Shown one piece after another: positions 1-8,400 of a stretch of DNA of 49,420 nt. Below the pieces are notes generated by a model. That model worked only from the letters and a program-made list of their open reading frames with translations, ran no database searches and was not told the DNA's origin. How positions within the stretch are numbered: the stretch's first letter is position 1; every line of letters begins with the position of its first letter. A program made the translations under genes and the position numbers. This DNA comes from Chryseobacterium sp. S0630 (GTDB lineage: Bacteria; Bacteroidota; Bacteroidia; Flavobacteriales; Weeksellaceae), in assembly GCF_024158915.1 (NCBI RefSeq), contig NZ_JAMZGF010000039.1:1-49420 (forward strand), read 5' to 3'.

Positions 1-46
1 AAAAAAAACAAATCAAAATATATAAAAATTATTTACTTTTTAACAA

Positions 47-76
47 GAAAAACCGCCTCAGTTGTGAGACGGCTTC
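47..76 (-). terminator. Terminator of the TonB receptor gene
   Basis: Read on the minus strand, AAGCCGTCTCA pairs with TGAGGCGGTT across a short CAAC loop, with one bulged G, and is followed by a T-run. It lies 24 bases after the receptor stop codon. The same two arms with the same bulge recur at 49354-49381 on the plus strand. Confidence 0.8.
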
Positions 77-100
77 ATTTGTTTTATAAAGAAATAGAAT

Positions 101-2530
101 TTAGAAATCCAGTGTGATTGATGCTCTGGCAGCTGCTCCCATAATAGGTCTTGCCATAATGATTCCGTCTCCATTAGGTGACCCAGCTCTTGGATCTCCT
201 TCTGTAATACCAATAGTGTTAAAGATATTGGTACCGTCCACTGCAAAGCGTATTTTTCCTAGCTGATAAGACATTCCCGCTCCAAATTCTGTAAAAGACG
301 GTAAGGTCTGGACATTTTTCTCATCCTGGAAACGTTTTCCATAATAATTCATACTTACATAGGCTCTCCATGACTTGGTAATATTCACAGCCGGTGAGAT
401 ATTAAAATAAAACTTCGGCATTCTTCTTACCACATTTCCTTCAAGTACACTTCCCGCTTCAAGGTTTTTATATTTTGGACTTTGAACGGTTCCGTTGAAT
501 GCAACTTCTAAAATATTATTGAATAAACGGGCATACCCTTCAAATTCAACTCCATAGTTTTGGGTATTCGCAAAGGTATTTTCAGATTTTCCATCAGAGA
601 ATATATCTGTAAATGACAGGTTATTCAAGGTAGAATAGAATGGAATCACCGCTATGTCAAAAGTACGCGAGTAATATTTATATCCTACTTCCAGCTGATT
701 GGTGGTTACTGATTTTAAAGGTTTATCAGGGTTTGGAGTAGAGAAATAATTGTAATAAGCTTCTTCATTCGGAGATCTGAAACCATTGGAGAAACGGGCA
801 TACACTGCATTTTCTCTATTGATTTTATAATTGGCAGCTAATGTAAAAGATACTTTATCCACATTAAAGTTCCAATAGGTGTATTTATTTCCCAATACAC
901 TCATATTATCATCAGCCGTCGTGGTGTTGAAACCGTGAGTTCCATCAGTAGTTAACCCAGAATTATTTAAATTGGCAGTCGTCGTATTGACAAAATTTCC
1001 TTTATAGTAATCATGGCTGTAACGAAGACCTCCATTCACACTTAAAGCATCGGTAATATTATAGTCTAAGTTTACATACAGATCATTCAAACTTCCCTGA
1101 GTCTGAGTATCTCTCTGTAAAAATGTCATATTGGTAACTCCGTTATACGTTTTGGAATATCCAGCGTCTGAAGGACTTAAAGAAGTATCTACCAGATTCA
1201 GTAACTCCGGTCTGTCTGTAGCTGTAGTCAGGATATTACTCCAGTTCCAGTATTGATGGGATTTCCAGTTAGATTTATAAAAACCTGCAGTAATATTTCC
1301 CTGGTCAAATTTATAATTGAACTGCAGATCATTAACAAAATTATTCATCTGCTTGTCAATTGCCCAGAACCCTAGTTTCTGTACATATTCAGGATTAACC
1401 ACAGCTCCGTTGCTCACCCGTGAATACTGATATTTGTTGCCGGCAATTCCGTTGCTTTTAGCAAATTCGGCCATTGTCTGCGGACCTCCTGCAGGGAAAA
1501 TCCCTGTATAATTCATGTTGATATTGGTATATCTGGTCTTATTTAAAACGCTGAAATTGTTTCCAAGATCATATTTAAACTCAGCTCCCAATACATCTAC
1601 TTTAGGATGGATTCCGTCTTCAAGATTCCTGTTGAAAAATCCGCCTCCGGCCTGTGGTATATTCAGCTGGCTGATGGCTCTGTAGCTGTATGTTCCGTAA
1701 TTAGGATCAAAGCCCTGGAATCCTTTCAGCTTGTTGCCGTTTTGCACCAAAGGAATAGGAAGAAAGAATGTATTTCTGTCATCCAGTTTTTTGTAATATA
1801 CTTTTACATAGCCTTTATCAAAGACATATTTCAGATTCATTCTGATTTGTCCTCCATTATTGGCTTTGAAACCTGTTTTTCTGATTCCGTCATCTGTTCT
1901 GTAAAAACCACCGACATTGAAAAACAATTTATCCTGAACCAAAGCTCCACCTACATTCACATCAGTTCGCATCAATCCATAGGTACTTGTTTCCAGTTTT
2001 GCCGTACCTCTGAAATCATTGGTTCCTTCTCTTGTAATAAAGTTGATCAAACCACCAGGAGAATTGGTTGCAAAAATAGAACCTGAACCTCCTCTCAAAG
2101 CTTCCATACGGTTTACCGAATTATCTACACGGAAAAAATTATCAGCATTAGCAAACTGAAGCGCTCCGTCTTCAAAAACCGGAAGACCGTCTTCCTGTAC
2201 CTGTACAAATTCATAAGCTCCTGCGGAAGGAATTCCTCTTGCGAAAAGGTTGTTTCCTACTTCTCCTCCTGAAGTTTCCACCGCAAATCCCGGAACTCTC
2301 TGCAATAAAGCAGCCGCACTGATCGGGTTCTGTTTCTGAATTTCTTTGGAGCTAAATGTAGAAATTGCTGTACTGGATTCTATTTTTTTCTTAGGGCCGG
2401 AATTTCCGGTAATGACAATCTGATCTATAGAAGAAACCTTTGCAGAATCCTGCGGTGTTCCCTGGGCATAAGCATTATTAAAGTATAACGTAGCTGTTGC
2501 GGCGATTAAAAAGATCGATTTTTTTTTCAT
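101..2530 (-). CDS. TonB-dependent outer-membrane receptor
   Basis: An outer-membrane active-transport channel of about 809 residues, probably importing a sugar such as trehalose. The start chosen gives MKKKSIFLI followed by a signal peptide ending around NAYAQG; ATG at 2536 (MAMKKK) is an equally possible start six bases upstream. A plug domain follows directly (IDQIVITGNSG, then LLQRVPGF and RGIPSAGAYEF, and FATNSPGGLINFITREG), then a long beta-barrel ending in ITLDF with a terminal Phe, as is usual for barrels. There is no carboxypeptidase-like N-terminal extension and no SusD partner next to it, so this is a plain receptor rather than a SusCD pair. It is the last gene of a minus-strand operon after trehalase, starting 23 bases beyond the trehalase stop. 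The substrate is inferred only from the neighbours; a siderophore or another ligand cannot be excluded. Confidence 0.9.
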   Translation of the reverse strand: MKKKSIFLIAATATLYFNNAYAQGTPQDSAKVSSIDQIVITGNSGPKKKIESSTAISTFSSKEIQKQNPISAAALLQRVPGFAVETSGGEVGNNLFARGIPSAGAYEFVQVQEDGLPVFEDGALQFANADNFFRVDNSVNRMEALRGGSGSIFATNSPGGLINFITREGTNDFRGTAKLETSTYGLMRTDVNVGGALVQDKLFFNVGGFYRTDDGIRKTGFKANNGGQIRMNLKYVFDKGYVKVYYKKLDDRNTFFLPIPLVQNGNKLKGFQGFDPNYGTYSYRAISQLNIPQAGGGFFNRNLEDGIHPKVDVLGAEFKYDLGNNFSVLNKTRYTNINMNYTGIFPAGGPQTMAEFAKSNGIAGNKYQYSRVSNGAVVNPEYVQKLGFWAIDKQMNNFVNDLQFNYKFDQGNITAGFYKSNWKSHQYWNWSNILTTATDRPELLNLVDTSLSPSDAGYSKTYNGVTNMTFLQRDTQTQGSLNDLYVNLDYNITDALSVNGGLRYSHDYYKGNFVNTTTANLNNSGLTTDGTHGFNTTTADDNMSVLGNKYTYWNFNVDKVSFTLAANYKINRENAVYARFSNGFRSPNEEAYYNYFSTPNPDKPLKSVTTNQLEVGYKYYSRTFDIAVIPFYSTLNNLSFTDIFSDGKSENTFANTQNYGVEFEGYARLFNNILEVAFNGTVQSPKYKNLEAGSVLEGNVVRRMPKFYFNISPAVNITKSWRAYVSMNYYGKRFQDEKNVQTLPSFTEFGAGMSYQLGKIRFAVDGTNIFNTIGITEGDPRAGSPNGDGIIMARPIMGAAARASITLDF

Positions 2531-2553
2531 AGCCATATCTTTTATTGTTAGTT

Positions 2554-4035
2554 TCAGTTTTGTTGTAATTGTAAATACACTCCATTGGTCCAACCGAATC
2601 CGTCCTGATTAGGGTATTCCCCGCCGCCTGCTATTGTTTCTGTGTCTAATGCATTGTATTTTTCCATCAGTTTCCCGGTATTTTTGTAGACCCTTTCTAC
2701 ATTGGAACACCAGTTATTTTTAATTTTTTCTGCCAGCTCATCAAAGCCGTAATTTTTCATTGCTTTAAATCCTAACCATTGATAAGGAGCCCACGCATTG
2801 GGAAGATCCCACTGCTGGCCTGAGTTTTTGGTTGTCGTAACAAGCCCTCCCTGATAAAGGAATTTTTCGGCAATAATTTTAGCAACTGCCCCAGCCTGCT
2901 CCTGGTCTGCAATTCCTAGGAATAAAGGGTAAAGAGCAGCAATATGTTCAGACGGTGTTTTTGTGTTTTTTTTTGTGTGATAATCTTTATAATTGTTAGT
3001 ATTTCCATCCCAGAAATATTTATTGATCATCTGTCTTCGGCTTGCTGCTCTTTCTGAAAAATAATTTTCTTTTTCACTCAGATTCTGAAGTGCTGATGAT
3101 GTAGCCAAAGTGATTTCCAAATGCCACAAAAGGCAGTTCAGATCAACCTGTGCAAGGTTCAGCGTTTCTATCGTCTGTATATTTTCTCCGTCTGCAAACC
3201 ATCTGCTGGAAAAATCCCAGCCGGATTCACAGGCGCTTCTTATATTTCTGTAGAATTCGTCTCCTGAAGTGGTCTCATGATCTTCAATATCAATGAGATA
3301 ACTTTCGGGACGTGGTGCATTTTCTGCATCGTAATAACGGTTCAGGATATCTCCGTCTTTTGTTCTAACCACTCTTTTTACACTGGATCCGTTTTCAAGC
3401 CCTTCTTCACCATTCATCCAGAAAGCATATTCTTTCTCCAGTGTTTCGTGATATTTCGTATAAATTTCCTCATCTCCTGTGGTCTCAAAAAGAAGATCCA
3501 GCATTAATGAAAAATAGGGAGGCTGAGATCTGCTCAGGAAATGAGTTCTGCTTGCATTTGGAACAAATCCTACATTCTGGATCAGATACGAGCAGTTTTC
3601 AACAATGTTTTTCATCATTTCCACTCTGCCGGAAACCTGTAGTCCAAGCATGATAAAATAGCTGTCCCAATAGAAAAACTCATTGAAACGACCTCCCGGA
3701 ACGATGTACGGCTTTGGTAATTTTAAAAGAGTTCCTTTTTCTTCATAGGCTGTACGGGTCAATTCGTCCCAGAGTTTTTCAATATGCTCACCAATCGGAA
3801 GCTGTTCTTCTCTGTGTACAGAAACTCTGGCTCCTAAAAAGTCAAAATGAGTCATCACAAAATCTTTCAGATCAAAACCTTCCGTATTTTTGGATTGTTC
3901 ATAATCCTCATTGATCTTTGCAATTGGAAACAGAGGAACTGCATCCGTCATCATTTTCTGATCTTCAAAAATTTCAGATCTCTGTACCTCATCAAACAGA
4001 CTTTGAATTTCGTTTATATAAAGCTGATTACTCAT
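2554..4035 (-). CDS. treF: Cytoplasmic trehalase, glycoside hydrolase family 37
   Basis: Hydrolyses alpha,alpha-trehalose to two glucose molecules. Both GH37 signatures are visible: PGGRFNEFFYWDSYF at about residue 113, and QWDLPNAWAPYQ near residue 407. The length, 493 residues, fits the family. There is no signal peptide (it starts MSNQLYINEI), so the enzyme should act in the cytoplasm, which requires uptake of intact trehalose and explains the adjacent MFS transporter and TonB receptor. The start codon lies 2 bases after the stop of the MFS gene, so the two are surely co-transcribed. The symbol treF is given by analogy with the cytoplasmic enzyme of enterobacteria. Confidence 0.93.
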   Translation of the reverse strand: MSNQLYINEIQSLFDEVQRSEIFEDQKMMTDAVPLFPIAKINEDYEQSKNTEGFDLKDFVMTHFDFLGARVSVHREEQLPIGEHIEKLWDELTRTAYEEKGTLLKLPKPYIVPGGRFNEFFYWDSYFIMLGLQVSGRVEMMKNIVENCSYLIQNVGFVPNASRTHFLSRSQPPYFSLMLDLLFETTGDEEIYTKYHETLEKEYAFWMNGEEGLENGSSVKRVVRTKDGDILNRYYDAENAPRPESYLIDIEDHETTSGDEFYRNIRSACESGWDFSSRWFADGENIQTIETLNLAQVDLNCLLWHLEITLATSSALQNLSEKENYFSERAASRRQMINKYFWDGNTNNYKDYHTKKNTKTPSEHIAALYPLFLGIADQEQAGAVAKIIAEKFLYQGGLVTTTKNSGQQWDLPNAWAPYQWLGFKAMKNYGFDELAEKIKNNWCSNVERVYKNTGKLMEKYNALDTETIAGGGEYPNQDGFGWTNGVYLQLQQN

Positions 4036-4037
4036 TG

Positions 4038-5267
4038 TTATTTTTTAGGATTAATTTTTAATTTATTCATGAAAACCGCGGAAGTGATCAGTAATGAAAG
4101 CGGAATCAGGGAAAGGTAAAATGCCTGCTGCCCACTAAACTCCTGAAACACAAAACCGGTAATAATAGAACCTATCGTTCCTCCGATTGCTGAGAAAACA
4201 ACGATCAATCCTGACATCGCACTGTGAAGATATTTCGGAATTGATGCCAGAATCACAGAATTGATACTTGGATAAATAGGTGCCAGCAAACCTCCCATCA
4301 AAGGAAATAGATAGACAACTACAGGTGCATTCATCCAGTTTGTATTCGTATCAATATGAATATTATGGGTCAAGGGTAAAACCAACAGTAAACTAATGGC
4401 AAAACCCACCACACAAAAAGAAACTACATAGATCCAGCTGAATTTTTTAGAGAAGAATCCTGATAAAAATCTTCCCAACGCAAAAGCTCCTGCTAAAACC
4501 GCTCCCGCCTGAATACTCATGGAAGTAGGCACTTTTAAAATTTCTTTATAAAATGTTGGTGTCCAGGTCTGAAAACTTTGTTCCACCAGTACAAAAAGGA
4601 ATGCACACAATAAGAAACACAAAACCTTTTTATAACTGAATAAACTCACACTATTTTTTAAATCTCCCAATAAATCTGTTTTTTCACTTTTAGCTTCCTG
4701 TTCGTTCAGTTTTGAAAAGAACAGAAACAAAAAAGATAAAGTTGAAAGTCCACCCAGCACCCAATACACATTCAGCCATTCTGTAGATTTCGGATTGTGA
4801 TCATCAATATAGAGACTGAATAAAACATTGCCGGCCAGTACTCCAATCATGAAAAATCCTTCCAAAAATCCCATAAAGCTGGAATGTTCTTTATCTGTTT
4901 CCGTTACCAGCCCAATAGAAGTAAAAACTGATATTTTGATTAATGCAAAAGAAACTCCTACTGTTGCAAATAATAATTTGAATACCCAGAAGTCATTGGT
5001 AAACGGCATTACAAAACACATACAGCTTACCAGAAATAAAGCAATCAGCATTGATTTTTTGATTCCTATCTTCGGAAGAAATGAAGCCAGAATGAAAGAA
5101 CATATGGCGATTGGAAGATCTTTGAAACCTTCCAAAACACTGGCCGAAGACTTTGAAATCCCAAAATTCTGCTGTACCTGTAGAATAACTGTTCCTACAG
5201 AATTCAGAAGAATGGCGAAGACAAAATAGTTTAAAAATAAAACGGCCTTGATGTTAAGATTTTTCAT
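4038..5267 (-). CDS. MFS transporter, probable trehalose or sugar importer
   Basis: A 409-residue protein with about 12 hydrophobic segments arranged as two halves around a charged central loop near residues 195-215 (KLNEQEAKSEKT), as in the major facilitator superfamily. It is the first gene of the minus-strand operon and ends 2 bases before the trehalase start codon. Together with a cytoplasmic trehalase and an outer-membrane receptor, the simplest role is proton-coupled import of trehalose across the inner membrane. The sequence alone does not give the substrate. Confidence 0.85.
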   Translation of the reverse strand: MKNLNIKAVLFLNYFVFAILLNSVGTVILQVQQNFGISKSSASVLEGFKDLPIAICSFILASFLPKIGIKKSMLIALFLVSCMCFVMPFTNDFWVFKLLFATVGVSFALIKISVFTSIGLVTETDKEHSSFMGFLEGFFMIGVLAGNVLFSLYIDDHNPKSTEWLNVYWVLGGLSTLSFLFLFFSKLNEQEAKSEKTDLLGDLKNSVSLFSYKKVLCFLLCAFLFVLVEQSFQTWTPTFYKEILKVPTSMSIQAGAVLAGAFALGRFLSGFFSKKFSWIYVVSFCVVGFAISLLLVLPLTHNIHIDTNTNWMNAPVVVYLFPLMGGLLAPIYPSINSVILASIPKYLHSAMSGLIVVFSAIGGTIGSIITGFVFQEFSGQQAFYLSLIPLSLLITSAVFMNKLKINPKK

Positions 5268-5389
5268 TCAGGTTATTTCTTGTGGCTAAGATAGAAGCAT
5301 TTCTGTTAACGATAATTTAACACAGTAAACCAATATTTGAACTATATTAATATATTTAGTATTTTTAATGAATAAATATGATTAATTAG

Positions 5390-6295
5390 ATGAAAGTTAC
5401 TTTTGAAAGGGTTATCCCTAATGAAAAGAGTTCATTCCGTACCATACACAATAATTCTCCCATTTCAGAATTCAAGTGGGAATATCATTACCATCCCGAA
5501 ATTGAGTTGGTATGTGTCATTTCCGGGAACGGAACCCGCCACGTGGGTTATCATAAAAGTAATTATACGAATGGCGATCTGGTGTTAATCGGTTCTAATA
5601 TTCCCCACTCCGGATTTGGACTGAATTCTATTGATCCACATGAGGAAATTGTACTTCAGTTCAAAGAAGAAATCCTTCAGTTTCCTGAGCAGGAAGTAGA
5701 ATCAAGATCCATCAAAAATCTGTTGGAACTTTCTAAATATGGGATTCATTTTCATCAAAAAGTTAAAAAAGTAATGCTTCCCAAACTGAAACTGATGTTG
5801 GAATCAGAAGGCTATAAAAGATACTTATTGCTGTTGGAAATTCTTTTTGAACTTTCGAAATGTGAGGATTATGATCTTTTAAACAAGGAAATCATGCCCT
5901 ACACCATTATTTCTAAAAATAAAACCCGTCTTGAGAATATCTTCACTTACGTAGAACATCATTACGACAAGGAAATTGATATTGAAGAAGTAGCAAAACT
6001 AGCTAACCTGACTTTACCAGCTTTCTGTAATTTCTTTAAAAAAGCAACTCAGATTACGTTTACAGAATTTGTGAACCGATACAGAATTAATAAAGCATGT
6101 CTGCTGATGGCCCAAGACAGATCTATTTCAGAATGCAGCTATCAATGTGGTTTTAATAATGTGACGTATTTTAACAGGATGTTTAAAAAATATACGGGGA
6201 AGACTCCTTCTGAGTTTATCAGGAATTATTCTCATAATAAAGTGAGTGTAGATCTGAAGGTTGAAAAGGAGGTTAAAACCAAAGTAAGTTTTTAA
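5390..6295 (+). CDS. AraC family transcriptional regulator with N-terminal cupin
   Basis: A 301-residue sugar-responsive type regulator. The N-terminal part carries a cupin-like beta segment with HYHPEIELVCVISGNGTRHV at about residues 32-51 and a histidine cluster. The C-terminal 100 residues form the double helix-turn-helix of AraC proteins, ending in the usual CGFNNVTYFNRMFKKYTGKTPSEF block near residues 250-275. It is divergent from the transporter, trehalase and receptor operon, with 122 AT-rich bases between the two starts, so it most likely controls that operon in response to trehalose or a derivative. The control is inference from arrangement. Confidence 0.9.
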   Translation: MKVTFERVIPNEKSSFRTIHNNSPISEFKWEYHYHPEIELVCVISGNGTRHVGYHKSNYTNGDLVLIGSNIPHSGFGLNSIDPHEEIVLQFKEEILQFPEQEVESRSIKNLLELSKYGIHFHQKVKKVMLPKLKLMLESEGYKRYLLLLEILFELSKCEDYDLLNKEIMPYTIISKNKTRLENIFTYVEHHYDKEIDIEEVAKLANLTLPAFCNFFKKATQITFTEFVNRYRINKACLLMAQDRSISECSYQCGFNNVTYFNRMFKKYTGKTPSEFIRNYSHNKVSVDLKVEKEVKTKVSF

Positions 6296-6571
6296 TAATT
6301 TGGCTCTTGTTTCAATTTCCGCGGTTATACTAAAGGTTCTATTTGTCCATTCCGTAGGAATCTAGACTTACTTTTCAGAAGTTTACAATAAAAGAATGCA
6401 AGTTGTGTTGAGACTCCTACGGAGTGACAAAGTGGATGGAGAAATTTATTAGGAATTAAAAATCTGCGTCATCTGCAAAATCTGCGAGAGAAAATAATCC
6501 AACAAAAAAGCCACCCTAAAAGAGCAGCTTTGTATTATTGAGTAAAAACCAGTAACTAAATAAACCAGTAA
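6296..6571. repeat. Intergenic region with inverted repeat and dispersed motifs
   Basis: No gene is visible. GTCCATTCCGTAGGAATCT at 6345-6363 is an imperfect inverted copy of AGACTCCTACGGAGTGAC at 6411-6428, giving a foldable element of about 85 bp. Similar GTCATTTCGTAGGAATCTC sequence recurs near 14656. A second motif at about 6463-6492, reading ATCTGCGTCATCTGC then AAAATCTGCGAGAG, resembles another simple dispersed intergenic repeat. The minus-strand terminator at 6504-6531 closes the region. Confidence 0.5.
6504..6531 (-). terminator. Terminator of the thioredoxin-fold gene
   Basis: On the minus strand AAAGCTGCTC pairs over ten positions (three G-T wobbles) with GGGTGGCTTT, loop TTTTA, followed by a run of six T. 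It sits 41 bases after the stop codon of the gene at 6572-7126. Confidence 0.75.
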
Positions 6572-7126
6572 TTATTTCCATTTAATATTGCATCCCATGC
6601 TAGGTCTCTGAATTTCTTCCTGAGCTTCCCCAGCCAAAAGATTTTCAAAAGCAATAATCAGATCCTCACCAGTTACATCTTTATTATTTCCAGGTCTTGA
6701 ATCATCCATCTGACCTCTGTATACAAGATCAAGCTTATCATCAAAGAAATAAAAATCTGGTGTGCAGGCTGCATCGTAAGCTTTTGCTACTGCCTGGCTT
6801 TCATCAAAAAGATAAGGGAAATCAAATCTTCTTTCAATCTGGAATTCGATCATTTTTTCCGGAGAATCTGCCGGATATTTTTCAATATCATTAGCATTGA
6901 TGGCGATGAATTCAATTCCGCGCTCGTTATAATCTTCGTATAGTTCATTGATCTTGTCAATGACGTGAAGAACAAACGGACAATGGTTACACATAAAGAT
7001 CACCAAAGTACCTTTTTCTCCTTTCAGTTCATCCAAAGACTGAAGTTCATTCGTTTTTGACGGGTTAGGAAGTTCAAAAAACGGAGCTTTTGTTCCTAAT
7101 GCCAACATATTTGAGGGAGTATTCAT
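6572..7126 (-). CDS. Thioredoxin-fold protein of the AhpC/TSA-like family
   Basis: A 184-residue protein without signal peptide. After an N-terminal peroxiredoxin-like strand (GTKAPFFELPNP) comes FMCNHCPFVLHV with a CxxC pair at residues 46 and 49 in the form CNHC, then later YLFDESQAVAKAYDAACTPDFYFFD, where the cis-proline and an extra Cys are found. This pattern belongs to a bacterial thioredoxin-like family often annotated as thioredoxin family or redoxin domain protein. It probably acts in cytoplasmic thiol redox chemistry; partner and substrate are unknown. It is transcribed alone. Confidence 0.85.
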   Translation of the reverse strand: MNTPSNMLALGTKAPFFELPNPSKTNELQSLDELKGEKGTLVIFMCNHCPFVLHVIDKINELYEDYNERGIEFIAINANDIEKYPADSPEKMIEFQIERRFDFPYLFDESQAVAKAYDAACTPDFYFFDDKLDLVYRGQMDDSRPGNNKDVTGEDLIIAFENLLAGEAQEEIQRPSMGCNIKWK

Positions 7127-7380
7127 ATCCTTATTTCTTTACTGGCAAAGATAATTATTTCTTTTGTTAATTAGGAAGAAGACATTTTCATTTTTAATAA
7201 AGTAAGGAGGCTGGAAGCTGGAGGTGGGAAGATTTTAAGCCCTCAAAAATAGTTATAGCCAAATTCTATTATTGCATTATTCAACCTTAAAAATAACTTC
7301 CAGCCCCCATTCTTCCTGCATCCAGCCTTTAATTTATTTTTCTTTAAATAATCGGCAGATCTATAAAACTCATAATATCC

Positions 7381-7413
7381 TTTGGAAGTTATAGTAAAAA
7401 GTTTGTAGTTTTG
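7381..7413 (+). promoter_or_regulatory. Bacteroidetes-type promoter of the TetR gene
   Basis: TTTG at 7381-7384 and TAGTTTTG at 7406-7413 match the -33 and -7 (TAnnTTTG) elements of Bacteroidetes vegetative promoters, separated by 21 bases. The predicted transcript start falls inside the operator at 7414-7426. Confidence 0.65.
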
Positions 7414-7426
7414 CTAACGCTGTTAG
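7414..7426. promoter_or_regulatory. TetR operator, copy 1
   Basis: CTAACGCTGTTAG is an inverted repeat with half-sites CTAAC and GTTAG. It lies immediately after the -7 box and 12 bases before the TetR start codon, a position suited to autorepression. Three further copies lie upstream of the pump operon. Confidence 0.7.
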
Positions 7427-7438
7427 TAAATAAATATC

Positions 7439-8035
7439 ATGGGTCTACATGAACGCCGTCAACGAGAAAAAGAATCCATCCGTGCAAATATTTTGCAGGC
7501 TGCTTTTACGTTGGCGAAAACTGAAGGCTGGGGTTCGCTTTCTATGCGTAAGATAGCAGATGCTATTGAGTATAGTGCTCCCGTTGTATATGATTATTTT
7601 GAAAATAAAGAAGCTATTCTATTTGAAATTTCTTTAGATGGCTTCCACAAGTTACATATAGAACTTTTAAAAGCTCAGCAAAAACACGATACTCCGGAAG
7701 AGCAACTTGTTGCCATTGTGGATGCGTACTGGAACTTTGCTTTTAAAAACAAGGAATATTACCAGCTGATGTTTGGTCTTGGAATGCAGTGTTGCGGAAA
7801 AGGTCAGATGAAAAAGGAATTCTCATCATTTCAGGAGCTTATCTATGAATGTACTTATGAGATTATTAAGAAAAACGGATCCAATCCTGACAATGCCTGT
7901 CATATGTCTCACGCTCTGTTTTCTGCCGTACACGGTATGATCTCTATTATGATGATGCGTACAGCTGATATCCCTTCAACAATGAATAAGACCACATTGG
8001 ACGAAACTGTTTCGGCTTTTATTAAGTCTTTGTAA
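7439..8035 (+). CDS. TetR family repressor of the adjacent RND pump
   Basis: A 198-residue regulator. The N-terminal 60 residues hold the TetR helix-turn-helix (FTLAKTEGWGSLSMRKIADA, then VVYDYFENKEAILFEI); the rest is an all-helical ligand-binding domain with the WHG-like C-terminal block common in pump regulators. It precedes and shares direction with the adaptor, pump and channel genes. Four copies of one inverted repeat, one at its own promoter and three before the adaptor gene, strongly suggest that it represses itself and the pump, and lets go when it binds a pump substrate. The ligand is unknown. Confidence 0.92.
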   Translation: MGLHERRQREKESIRANILQAAFTLAKTEGWGSLSMRKIADAIEYSAPVVYDYFENKEAILFEISLDGFHKLHIELLKAQQKHDTPEEQLVAIVDAYWNFAFKNKEYYQLMFGLGMQCCGKGQMKKEFSSFQELIYECTYEIIKKNGSNPDNACHMSHALFSAVHGMISIMMMRTADIPSTMNKTTLDETVSAFIKSL

Positions 8036-8054
8036 TTTTTTTTTGAATTAAAAA

Positions 8055-8067
8055 TTAACACCGTTAG
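8055..8067. promoter_or_regulatory. TetR operator, copy 2
   Basis: TTAACACCGTTAG, matching the inverted repeat at 7414-7426, followed six bases later by another half-site TTAACAC at 8073-8079. It lies just after the TetR stop codon. Confidence 0.6.
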
Positions 8068-8183
8068 GAAACTTAACACTGAATTAATATAAATGATTCT
8101 GTTATTCCTGATTAAAAACTCAATCTTTTATGAAACCATTCATCATATTCAGTTGTTAAAATTAGTCATTTTTTACTTATAAA

Positions 8184-8196
8184 TTAACACTGTTAG
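8184..8196. promoter_or_regulatory. TetR operator, copy 3
   Basis: TTAACACTGTTAG, followed by TAAAATTAACAC so that an extra half-site repeats downstream, with the same spacing as at copy 2. Confidence 0.65.
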
Positions 8197-8318
8197 TAAA
8201 ATTAACACACCTTACACCAACATTATACACTTCAATACATTAAAAAACAATTTTCAATTATGGAAACAATCGACCTCATCGGACATTAAAAATTCTGTAA
8301 TTTTTTTTGAACTAATTA

Positions 8319-8331
8319 TTAACACTGTTAG
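8319..8331. promoter_or_regulatory. TetR operator, copy 4
   Basis: TTAACACTGTTAG, 70 bases before the adaptor start codon. This is the copy closest to the pump genes and so the likeliest to block their transcription directly. Confidence 0.65.
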
Positions 8332-8400
8332 GAAAAAATACAGCATTTATCAAAACACTTTACTTACCTCTAACACTTCATTAAAAAAATTAAACCAACA

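Larger units (their letters stand above)
7127..7438. repeat. Intergenic region with large imperfect inverted repeat
   Basis: No gene is visible. The left arm, about 7207-7232 (GGCTGGAAGCTGGAGGTGGG), and the right arm, about 7291-7330 (CTTCCAGCCCCCATTCTTCC and CATCCAGCC), form an imperfect inverted repeat with a short-period, GGAAG-rich composition unlike the AT-rich surroundings. The last 60 bases hold the TetR gene promoter and operator. Confidence 0.6.
8031..8333. repeat. Duplicated ~39-bp operator-containing segment in the pump leader
   Basis: Bases 8031-8069 and 8296-8333 share TGTAA, a T8-9 run, GAAYTAA and then the operator and GGA, with only a few differences. The 365-bp gap 8036-8400 between the TetR and adaptor genes therefore contains two diverged copies of one regulatory block plus a third operator in between. 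A nine-codon open frame (METIDLIGH, 8260-8289) is the only coding-like signal. Confidence 0.6.

Noticed and set aside
1607..2086. Long open frame on the plus strand opposite the TonB receptor gene
   Set aside because: It lies entirely within a well-supported receptor gene on the other strand and has no family features.
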